DNA of 64,000 bases from positions 759,459 through 823,458 of the forward strand of contig CACRXP010000089.1 of assembly GCA_902702965.1 (NCBI GenBank), written 5' to 3'. The stretch comes from Spirometra erinaceieuropaei (taxonomy: Eukaryota > Platyhelminthes > Cestoda > Diphyllobothriidea > Diphyllobothriidae). Positions 1-9,524 of this stretch are shown here, in pieces. Made by a program: the position numbers and the translations under genes. The number at the start of each line of letters is the position of its first letter. The stretch's first letter is position 1. Under the pieces are notes generated by a model that made no database searches, had not been told where the DNA came from, and was given only the letters and a program-made list of their open reading frames with translations.

Positions 1-712
1 TTCAGTCACAGCGATGAAAAGATTTTGGTGCCAAACGCGGACGAGAACTGTGCCGACTATGCTCAGGCGAAAACCAAGATACATGGCAAGAAGCAAATTT
101 GCTTAGGACCGCGAGTACCGCTCCTGCTTATGCCCTCGGGTAGGATCGGCTTAGTGTTACCTATCTACCCACGTTGCGTAGCTTTTGCTTCTATGGATTA
201 CGTTTAGGGTTAGAGCTACGATTACGATTAGGGATAAGGATGGAATTACAGTTAGGGTTAGGGTCATTATCATGATTGCGCTTAAGGTTGGATTAGCGTT
301 AGGCAGTTTCAGCCATAGGTGCCTATCCCAGTCAAATCTCTCTCCACCCATTACGGGAGGTTAATGAAGACAGACATTTACATTCGACAACCGACAGAGC
401 GAACCCTGGAGGCACGAACTTATTGTGGACATTATTTGAGTCAGCAGTGAATTCAACAAAAATAATCAATTGCACGACATGCGAATTTACGAACAAGCCC
501 CATGCTAATGCTGTTTTCTTTGCGCAGTCGTATTCAATGCTATTTTTCATTTTCCTTATTATTGAACGACACAATAGCTTGGGGTGTATGGCAGCTAGTT
601 ATGGGTTAGCTGTTTAGTTGTGGCGGAACTCACCATTCAACTGTTGACTTCTTTGCTTAGCCTTTAACCGACACCCAACTCTCATGTGTGGCTCCCCAAA
701 TTAAGGCTCTGC
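1..712. other. Gene-free left flank
   Basis: No ORF in any frame reads as a recognisable protein; the open frames are short (at most about 80 codons) and lack family motifs. The one feature with structure is a degenerate TTAGGG-like patch around 204-305, listed separately. The right edge abuts the 3' end of LINE A. Confidence 0.6.
204..305 (+). repeat. Degenerate telomere-like (TTAGGG) patch
   Basis: Four exact TTAGGG hexamers (204-209, 228-233, 252-257, 258-263) lie among imperfect units such as TTAGAG, TTACGATTA and TTAAGG. TTAGGG is the telomere unit of flatworms. The patch is too short and irregular to be a telomere, so it is best read as an old interstitial array or chance G/T-rich sequence. 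Confidence 0.4.
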
Positions 713-3660
713 CTAACGGCCACACCCTGGTAACCGCCTCGGGTGGCGGACTGAACCAGATGAGAGTGTACGGTGTTGCGTTATCACGCTCGGTAAACGT
801 GTCTTACCCAGAATTATGGCACAAAGAGTCGGGTCCAGAAAGGAAAGTGTACTCTTAAAGGATTCGACAATTTCGGAAAGAACCACCGAAGCAGGGAGCC
901 CGTTTCCCGTCCCAATGAGCCCGTGAGGGAAGGCGTTCCGTCGGACGTCCATGTAGTTCAGCTTCATTCTGCAGTTTAAAGGGATGGCCAGGCAGAAGTT
1001 CAGTCCTGGCCAATTCGAAGAATTCATCAAAGTCTAGGGCGCACTCATGACCTCTGATAATCTTGTAGGTTTGAATGAGATCGTCACGTAGTTGCCTGTA
1101 ATTGAGAGGAAACACATTTAATTCAGCCAGCCTGGTTTCGTAAGGTAGATGATGAAGATTCCTGATCATCTTCCTAGCTATCGCCTGTACTCTTTCCAGT
1201 CGTTGGTGATCTTTCTTCAACCACGGTCGCTAGACCTGGACTGCATATTCTAGGTGACACCGGACGAATGCCCTATAGGATTTCTCGAACAAATCTTTAT
1301 CGATCTGCGCAAAACTCGCCTAAGAGCAAATAACACGCTAATTACCTGTTTTGCTGCCTTTTGACTCCCTGACGATGGTTTTATCGAGGAGGTCATAAGA
1401 ACGCCAATATCCTTCTGTTCCACAACATTTGAAGGGGACTGCCCAGCATGGACGTATTGAAAGGAAGCGTCCTCCTTATTGGTCGTCCTGGTGCGGAGTC
1501 TCAGGACCACGCATATGTCCACATTAAAATTATAGAGCCGACGAGTTGACCAACTGCTCAGTCGGCTGAGACCGTCTTGAAGCACGTACCGGTCTGTGTC
1601 AAATCTGATGGTTCTTCACAGCTTAACATCGTCAACGAACCTGACGGCGTTGCACCCTAGGTCGTCGACGCAGTCGTTAGTGTAAAACAAGAATAGCCAC
1701 GACCCTTTGACGGAACTTTGGCTGCACCACCTAGAACGGCGGTGAGAATTGGCCTTTTGGTCCCAATGCACACGGTTCGCGATCTCCCAGTTAGGAAATC
1801 TGTTATACATGTCAGCAGCCTTCCGTTTATCCCAATTTCAGACAGCTTGTAGGTTAGGCGTTTGTGTGGGAGGCTTTCGAACGTCTTCTTGAAATCTCTG
1901 TAGATGACATCGACCCTACCATCCTCGTCCAGTGCTCGAGCCCACTGCTAAGTGGAGAGCAATAAACTAGAAAGACACGAGCGGTTTTGTCTGAAGCCGT
2001 GCTGCGGATCTGAGAGTAAGTGGTTCTGCTCCAGGAAGTTCATTGTTGCTTTCTTAACTATGATCTTTATTATTTTACAGCAGATGCAGGCGAGAGTAAC
2101 AGGCTGGTAATTGTTAACATTAGTGCGAGCCTCGCCGTTGTATATTGGAAAGATATTTGCTGTCTTCCATCCCGATGGCAGTCTCCATAATGCGGATGAC
2201 CAGCGGAAGATGTGTGCCAGTTGTTTGGAGAGTTCATTCGCTAAAACCTTCAGGAATTTAGCCGGCATATTGTCTGGACGCGAGGACTTTGTTTCTTTGA
2301 GATTTTGCAACTCCCTCTCCACGACAGCTGTCGGGAAGAGTATAGAGTCAAGCACGGGACAAGCGGTATCAATAGCGCTGCTGACACTGCGACTGCGAAA
2401 CTCTGTTTCCCTAGTAAAAACCGTAGGCAAAATACCGTCCTAAGTGTTCGGTTTTCCCGCTGTTCTCAATGATTTCTACACCACTGTAATCCTTCAGCAC
2501 TGCGACCGGGTCCTTATTTTTCAGTCTACTGTCATGACAGTGACATAAAGTCTGGGGCTTCTGTTCAGCCTGTCGGATAATTTTGGATTCATACTCCTTC
2601 CGTGCCCGACGGATACATTTTTGTCTGCATATCGTTGACGAAAAATCTCTTTAAAATTCGCTGGTAACGCAGTTTCCCTGAATATTTTACATCTTTTGCG
2701 TTTCTTATGTAACTGGCCATTTAGATCCCAAATTAAACAACCTGGTCGATTAGTTATTTTTTGTAGTTTAGTTGGACAACAGCGCCTAAGTAGGTCGAGT
2801 GGAATCATCTAAAACGATCTCTAGTCGTTCTCCGGATCTCCCCTGAACAAACAGTCCCAATTCATGGACACCAATTCGTTCTTCATTGTGTTAAAAGCAT
2901 CCTTCCACATATAAGGCTAGCTTTCTGCTCTCTTCGTTGAGCGAGTACTCCCATAGTAACGTAGTATTGTCACTCTTTTTGAGACGTGCACTGGGATACA
3001 TTTCGTCGATACTAGAGAGGTCTTAAGAGAAAACTGAGTTCGAGCAATTGGTTCCGTGGTCGCAGTAAATCTTGATGGTACCTTTACATGTTTCGCCAGA
3101 GGGATATCGAGTACGAGGTCCCCTAGCTTATTGCTGAAGAAAGCTCGCCCACCGGTAACTACCATAATTTGCCATTCTGTCGCAGGTGCGTTGCAATCCC
3201 CAGCAATAAGAACCTCTTGATGACTAGTTACGTCCTTGACCAAATGAAGGACCGAATCACCAGCCCCACTCGAAAGGTTTGGTGGTATGTAAGTCACCAG
3301 TAATTTTGCGTTCTGTGCATTACTCTTCTTTATCTTTACCCAGAGGACCTCATAGTCAAGGGAGAGGGGGGGGGCTCGTTCAACTGCCGAAAATACCGTC
3401 CTTACATATACGACTACCCCACTGCCCTGTCCATTTTGACGGTCTCTTCGAACGAGCTGGTTACCCAGTATGGAAATCTCGACATCATCGATTTCTGCCT
3501 TAGGTCGAGTTAACATTATGGCAATGAAGTTGGGGATTAATTCTATAACTACCGCTTTGAGTTCGTCGATAATCGAAAGGAGACTTTGAGCATTAGTATA
3601 CAAAAATCTCGATTTAGCATGAGCACCTCCGACCTACGGGTGTTTGTCCATTTCATGGGA
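713..3660 (-). mobile_element. LINE A, CR1/jockey-like non-LTR retrotransposon, degraded
   Basis: Reading from 3603 down to 713 on the minus strand gives, in order, an AP-endonuclease domain, a linker, a reverse transcriptase and the conserved C-terminal LINE domain, broken by several frameshifts and stops. The same order occurs in LINE B (4890-8885) and LINE C (29060-32640), to which it is clearly related at the protein level. No ORF1 is recognisable upstream of 3660, so the copy is 5' truncated or its ORF1 has decayed. No poly(A) or simple-repeat tail is visible at the 713 end. It lies head-to-head with LINE B. Confidence 0.85.
815..3603 (-). pseudogene. LINE A ORF2 (endonuclease + reverse transcriptase), broken
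   Basis: 3603-2917 opens with YTNAQSLL and contains LIAGDCNAPATEW, typical of APE-type LINE endonucleases (the usual GDFN appears as GDCN). 2808-2521 is the basic linker between endonuclease and RT. 2430-1948 holds the early RT motifs (SSRPDNMPAKFLK, NNYQPVTL, LLSDPQHGFRQNRSC). 1810-1616 carries the catalytic box as FVDD, with both aspartates kept. 1220-855 is the C-terminal domain (LERVQAIARKMI, YETRLAELN, PLNYRQLRDDLI), continuing in another frame to GLPASVVLS. At least four frame changes are needed to read it through, so it cannot make a functional protein. Confidence 0.85.
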
Positions 3661-4889
3661 TTGAATGCAAAAGCCTGTCCGAGTTTATCGGGATGGACTA
3701 CTTTCCATCACTCCTAAACTGTAAGGATTATAGACTTTCTCCAGAAGGGGAACAGGAAGAATCTCAGTAGGCCGATTACCTACTGATCCGTCGTCCTCTA
3801 TGAAAGCATTTGCCTCGCTAACAAACATTTGTGATTTTTTAGTGCAAGTACGTAAGTACTGCTTACAAAATATAACATACCCAAAAGTATGTTAGCTGAT
3901 CTAAGTACTGTGGGCACGAATATTCCCAAATCTACAAAAAGTATTTAGAGGAGTGTATATAAAATTCAAAGTCGAAAATGTCTTTTCTGAATTAACTTCC
4001 AAAACTGTACTTAAGAGATATTGTTCCGTTGAAATGCAGCTTGTAATTAACGTAACGATATGAGATAAATAATTTACGAACAGGCGAAGTCAACATTTGA
4101 ATTACTATACTTTCACAGTATTAGAGACTCTTGAAATCGAAAACGTTTTCATGCAGGACGCTTGTCTGATGCCATATTATTAACTTCGGCGCGTGTATGT
4201 ATGTGTGGTCCCTTCTTAATTGTTTATAATCGTGCAAGGAGTCTACAGGTTATGCTTATGCTGAAGTAAGTTACGGGAACGGTCCTTACCCCACTCGTTG
4301 TATGGAGCAAGAAGTGCATTTTCACTCGGGTTCCTCACTCCCGCGTGGTTTGAATTCTGAGGAGCAAGAAGGAAATTTTCTATGGCGTTCCTCACTGAAC
4401 AGTTGGTTTTGCATCAGAAACTGGATTCCAAAACGCATTGTTGCCTACGACCCTCAACCTTGCTCTCATCGTTAACCTAATCGTACAACTAGGACAATTT
4501 TATGAAAACCCGGCGATTCTGCTGATTATCTGAGCCTAGCCAACGCAGCCGAGAAATCCTACATATCGTCTTGAACTGTCCACCGTACCTTTGTAACGGG
4601 ACCGATTATAGGCTGAGCCGATAATTACTACACTGCTTGTCGAGCTGCTTATATTTGTACACTTGGCATTTTACCTAAATATCTTAGCTAAAACGTCCTC
4701 GAGGCCTTGCATTCTTTAAATTCTCCGACAAACACAATAATACGCACTGTTTCCCTATTTGGCCGCAGGCGAAGTTGTTTACTATTTCTGAGGCTTGTTC
4801 GTTTTCCATTACTTCATGGCATGACTGGAGTACGCAGTGAAGTCCAAAATATAGTGCCGGAGTGTGAAGTCGATCCAGCGATCACCCCT
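3661..4889. other. Non-coding spacer between LINEs A and B
   Basis: AT-rich sequence with no supported ORF. It includes a 36-nt tandem-duplicated segment (4304-4396). The 5' ends of LINEs A and B both point into it, so their unrecognised 5' UTRs may lie here. Confidence 0.5.
4304..4396. repeat. Diverged two-copy tandem repeat, 36-nt unit, 57-nt period
   Basis: 4304-4339 and 4361-4396 both begin GGAGCAAGAAG and end GTTCCTCACT, match at about 29 of 36 positions, and are separated by 21 nt. No function is suggested. Confidence 0.6.
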
Positions 4890-4892
4890 TAA

Positions 4893-5944
4893 TCATTCAA
4901 CTACGCTAAACCACCGGCCACCGCAGCTCGGCGGCGAGCGATATCACACAATCCCCTTGACTGTATAAACGTAGAAAACGCAGGCCAAGGTTGCAGTAGA
5001 TGCCAGATTCTCGCCGTCAAGGTCAACTATCTTGAGGAGGAAATCACAAAGATGAAAACACAGTTGCGATGCAGTCTTGACCAAACTAACGCCACCAATA
5101 TGCCTACTGGACGTGTAACCAGCAGTGAGGCAAAAGCTCCCAGCATAATAGGCACGCCAGCACCTTTTACGGCAGCCCCACAATGAAAAGCTAAAAAGCG
5201 AGAAAATAACGGTCAGAAAGGAAACTCGAAAACTGAAGAAAAAAGGAAATCAAATCGTAAAATTGCCAAGGAAAACGGAAGGCTATTTCCGGAAGATGCC
5301 TCCGTAGAGGCCGCAAAAGAGACATTGATGGACGTACTGTCCCTGATGGCAAATTTTGTGTGTCCAAACACCTTTGCAGATTCCGCGAAACAGGCCGAGC
5401 TTTATAGACCCAGTTCGATCGGTCGAATCGATTCATCCATCAGAACCACGGAGTTCTATTCACACTCTTCTCTGCCAAGCGCTTCTTCCAACATTGTCAA
5501 CATAAGCGTCAAACAAACAGACGGCGTAAGCACATCTGCTCCACCATCACCAGCGCATAGTCCCAGAGCCTTACGCCATTTAGGGAACCATACACCCGTA
5601 GAAAATAAAAAAGAAAGCAACGGAGAATATGTCCCATTATGCAGGGGCTCCCTGAATCAAGTGCAGATGCTCCCAAGGAGCGGGTTTCGGAAGACCTATC
5701 ATTTTTCCAAGGTCCTCTCAATAATACTTTAGAACCCACTAGGGCTATTGAAGTGATTAAAGCCTTTCGCCCTGGAAAACGAGCAGATAATCCATCAGTG
5801 TCGATTGGACTCCGGCCTCCTAAAGTTGTGCTGGCCAGCAGCGCCCAAACCCGTGTCATTTACTCAAGGCGATTCTGGATTAAAGGCTTTAAGCCAGGTG
5901 TTTTTTCAACCGGACTACTCGCCAGCAAGCGGCCGAAACGTTGA
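4893..5944 (+). pseudogene. LINE B ORF1-like protein (nucleic-acid-binding), broken
   Basis: From 4893 one frame gives an N-terminal part with Cys pairs (NVENAGQGCSRC) followed by a short charged helix (VNYLEEEITKMKTQL) that looks like a coiled coil. A Lys/Arg-rich stretch follows (5182-5310, another frame), then a Ser/Pro-rich segment (5290-5730). Near the C-terminus is a motif in 5639-5944 reading GLRPPKVVLAS...TRVIYSRRF. The same motif recurs in LINE C as [11 protein letters not shown]...VKLFTSRRL, so it is a real conserved ORF1 domain, likely the RNA-binding or chaperone part. Frame changes near 5185, 5290 and 5660 mean the copy is dead. The start codon is not determined. Confidence 0.65.
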
Positions 5945-6080
5945 CAACTAGTTCTAGAACTAAGAAAGAGGCTCACCGGGGAAGGACAATTTACTTATAT
6001 ACAACAACCAAGTACGGCGGCGTCCGTCAATCTTCCTTTGGATAGGTCCGGTCTGAATGACCGCGCAGCCGACAGAGTAG

Positions 6081-8800
6081 GTGAAGGCGCTAACCAACAG
6101 CCGAAATTTGAAATTCTTGTACACCAACGTGCAGAGTTTGCTATCAAAGTTCGGCGAGTTGAAGATACACCTCTGTGATCTATACCCTGACTTTATCTCT
6201 TTAACAGAAACTTGGTTGAGCCAACGCGTACACAACCGTGATTTGGCCTTGCCTAGCTACCAGATGTTTAGAAGGGATAAGGGAGGGCGTCAGGGAGTCG
6301 GTGTAATCACGTATGAGAAAAATGGGGTAAATGTATCAGACAAAACCGATATATTTTCCTGTACTTTCGAGGCAATCTGGCGGTCTATTAAAGTGTCGAG
6401 CTTGCCTGACTTCGATGTTCTGACAGTTCATTTACCGCCGAGACCGGTCAACATGGCCGACACCCGCCTGCTGGAGAAGCTCGAAAAGTTCGCTACGCGG
6501 CCGGATATCCTGAACAAGCGCCACTTTAACGCACCTCATATTGGCTGGAGCTCGACCCATGAAAAAGCTAGGAACAGACCTTGTATGGGAGTTTTCTGAA
6601 CACGGCACCGAATTTATTTTTCACTCAGCACGTCATGTTTTCAGCTAGAGTACACGAAAGTCAACAGGCCAACTGCCTTGATCTAGTCCTTACGAAATCA
6701 CAGGTGTCATGCCTACCCGCCTAGGTAAAAGTGACCACGTCCTTCTTCCGTGGGATTACTCGCCTTTACCATGCCCGAAAATCCCGTGACAGTTAGACGA
6801 AACCTTTGGCGCGGTGATTTTGACCAACTCAGGGATGAAATTTGACGCATAGAGTGGGAGTCCGTATTTGTTGGAAGCATACTAGAATACTGGCAACGGT
6901 TTCGAGAAATGATGCATAAGCTTATCGCAGACCGCCGTCCGCTTTCACGGAATAGGTTAACTAACAGACCGCGGTTGCTTACGCAAACCTTGAAGAATGA
7001 AGTGAATAAAAAACGAAGGCTGTGGAAAAAATTGCTTTCTGACAGGAGCCCCACATATATATATATATATGTGAGCATAAAATTCAAAGAAATCGCGTTA
7101 GAAGAGAATTCAAATTGTATCTGCTTAAACGTGCCGCGGAGAACGCTAAATTATTATACGGTTACGTAAGGCAGTGGACGCGGAACAAGGACACAATACC
7201 ATTGCGAAATACTGCTGAAGGCGAACAACTCTCTAAAGACAGAGCGAAAGCTGATCACCTTTCAGAATTTTTCCGTCTGTTTTTAGTAGTGAAACAGTAT
7301 TCAGCTCTTCGGCATTCACCCCCTCGTGGACACCACAATTATGGAGACCTTTCAGTTCCCTGAGGGTGTGGTTCTGACGGAGTTGATGAGGCTAAAAGAA
7401 TCAAAATTACCAGGTCTCGATGGGATTCCGGCGAAGATTTTGAAGGAACTCGCCAGTGAATTGGCTAAACCACTCTCCATGCTTTTCCTGACATCCTTTG
7501 AGACCGGGTAGTCCGCGTGGATTACGTCGCGGTACAAGGACAGAAGTCGGGTCTCTGCAAACAATTACAGACCTGTCAGCGTCACCTACATTTGCTGCAA
7601 GATTAAGGCGAAATTAATAAAGCAACAATAAACGCTGTTCCTTGAACAAAACCATCTGCTTTCCGATTGCCAGCATGGATTCCAAAAACGCAGGTCCTGT
7701 GTGACAAACTTCCTTTACTGTCTGGAACACTGGACTCGGGCTGTTTATAGAGGAGTTATGGTTCGTGCCATCTATATCGACTTTTAAAAGGTCTCCGACA
7801 GTGTGCCTAACAACCGTTTTCTGTACACAGTCAACCGTACAGGAGTGCGAGGTAAGCTCCTGATGTGGATTCGAGGCTTTTTATTCGGCCGCTCTCAAGC
7901 CATCCGCGTCAGTGACCAGCAATCAGCCGAGGTTGGCGTTAGGAGTTCTGTTCCCCAAGGCTCTGTTCTTGGCCATCCACTGTTCCTTGTATACGTCAAC
8001 GAATGCGCAAACGAACGGGATTGCGATGCTGCAATGTTTGCTGATGGCACAAAGCTATGGAGTATCATACGAAACGAAGTTGACGAGGCGCGACTGCAGA
8101 CAAATGTGGACCACCTGGAGCAATTGTCAAAAGACCGGATTTACCGTTCAACATAAACAAGTGTCACTTCGTACGCGTCGGTGGAGCGAGTTCTCCTAAC
8201 CGCACGGTCTTCCGCCCGACTGGCAAAACACTGCAAGAAGTCGACACCGAGAAGAACTTGGGTGTATGGATCAGAACCTTGCTTAAGCCTTCACTGCAAT
8301 GTTCAAAGGTGGCCAAGTCGACGATGTCCATTCTATACTTCGTGACACGGGCGTCCTCCTCCGTTGATGAAGACTGCTTCGCCAAGGTCTTTCGAATTTT
8401 TGCCCGACCGCAAATGGAGTTTGCTATCTAAGCATGGAGACCCTGGACCACTAAAGACATCCACAGACTCGAAAAAGCTCAAGGGCGAGCAACAAATGTT
8501 GTACCTGGGCCGTGGTCACTACCGTATAAAAACAATTATCTAATCTTGACCTCTTTCATTGAGTCACTGACAGCTACGTGGTGATCTGGAGACTTTTCCA
8601 GTTGGCGACTACGACTAACCTGAGAGGCCATCCACTCAAGTTACGTGTGACTGGTGCTCGGCTAGACACACGAAAGTCCTTCTACTCCAACAGAGTGGTT
8701 GCAGCTTGGAATGCTTTGCCTGAGGATGTCGTTATGTCGGGATCCATAAAAAATTTTAAACGGAGACTAGATCAGCATTGGAGCGGGCGTCACAATAAGG
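6081..8800 (+). pseudogene. LINE B ORF2 (endonuclease + reverse transcriptase), broken
   Basis: 6108-6599 is the AP-endonuclease (LKFLYTNVQSLLSKFGELK, FISLTETWLS), with the expected GDFNAP motif decayed to RHFNAP. 6900-7290 is the basic linker. 7326-7511 starts the RT (LKESKLPGLDGIPAKILKEL), continuing through NNYRPVSVTYICCK, QNHLLSDCQHGFQKRRSC and SSVPQGSVLGHPLFLVYVN (7803-8156). The catalytic FADD box reads FADG, so the second catalytic aspartate is lost. 8578-8805 is the C-terminal domain (NRVVAAWNALPEDVV, FKRRLDQHW), ending in TGA at 8803. Internal stops at about 7509, 7629 and 7786 and several frameshifts confirm an inactive copy. Confidence 0.87.
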
Positions 8801-8865
8801 CCTGACTACATCCACCTTTCATGTAACCAATAGGGATTTCAAGGGGACACGCCTTCTTTCCCTGA

Positions 8866-8884
8866 AATAAACTGATACTGATAC
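8866..8884 (+). other. LINE B polyadenylation signal and CTGATA repeat tail
   Basis: AATAAA is followed directly by CTGATACTGATAC, marking the 3' end of LINE B. No target-site duplication could be identified, as is common for CR1-type elements. Confidence 0.6.
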
Positions 8885-8885
8885 A

Positions 8886-9440
8886 AACGCAATTTGCTCT
8901 ATACAGCGACGCATGATTTATATTAATTACATGCACCACAACAGGCCAAATTGATTAAACCTTTTGGTGCTCGTGGGTTACCGGAAGTCATAGCTTTGTA
9001 TTGACCAGTAAACGGCGCGACGACTGACATATTCAAAATTTACAGATTGATTTGCATTCGTACCGACATTTCCAGATACTAATAGGGTGCAAAAGGATTT
9101 TGGCCAATCCTTTTATCAAATAAAATACGCTATTTGATATGCAATAAGATAAACTAAGCTATAATGTTGAGCGACCGTAAAAAAGGTTAATTAACAGCCG
9201 TTATCATTAACACAATATCCAATAACGAATATTTCCTTCGAACAAAGTGATTGCGAACACTTTAAATAAATAGAAAACACTTAAAATAAACTGACACCCA
9301 GAAAAACAGTCCTTACGTTATAGGCCGCAGAATTTACCCGAACACCTGAAACTGCGACAGATTACCTTAAAAAGGTCACGTGCACTTTTTCTTACCTAAA
9401 TTCGGCCTGCAGCAGTCTCGTTTTTGAAAAATGCGTTACC
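8886..9440 (+). promoter_or_regulatory. Presumed promoter and 5' UTR region of MAPK15
   Basis: This 555-nt gap separates LINE B from the MAPK15 start codon. No canonical TATA element at a clear distance can be argued, and no upstream coding exon is seen. The start context is good: ACC precedes and G follows ATG at 9441. An ATG at 9431 opens a 7-codon frame ending in TAA at 9449-9451 that overlaps the start. AG dinucleotides near 9411-9417 could accept a trans-spliced leader, but the sequence alone does not show this. Confidence 0.35.
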
Positions 9441-9524
9441 ATGGTGAATAACGCCAAAATGACAGCCGAGGTTGAGCAGCATGTTCTCCAACGCTACGAA
9501 CTGAAAAAGCGCATTGGAAAAGGG
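9441..9524 (+). CDS. MAPK15: MAPK15 exon 1 (residues 1-28)
   Basis: The ATG at 9441 (Kozak-like ACCATGG) starts MVNNAKM...[12 protein letters not shown], ending at the second glycine of the Gly-rich loop. The donor is GTTTGT at 9525, phase 0. A second in-frame Met at codon 7 could also serve as start. Confidence 0.85.

Larger units (their letters stand above)
4890..8885 (+). mobile_element. LINE B, CR1/jockey-like non-LTR retrotransposon with ORF1, ORF2 and 3' tail
   Basis: This is the most complete of the three related LINEs. ORF1-like sequence (4893-5944) precedes an endonuclease/RT region (6081-8800) and a 3' end with AATAAA (8866-8871) followed by CTGATACTGATAC (8872-8884), a short-repeat tail of the kind seen in CR1-type elements. 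The ORFs carry several stops and frameshifts. A 20-nt alternating purine-pyrimidine palindrome (ACATATAT...ATATGT, 7053-7072) interrupts the linker. The element ends only about 555 nt before the MAPK15 start codon and is in the same orientation, so it may contribute to the promoter region. Confidence 0.88.
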
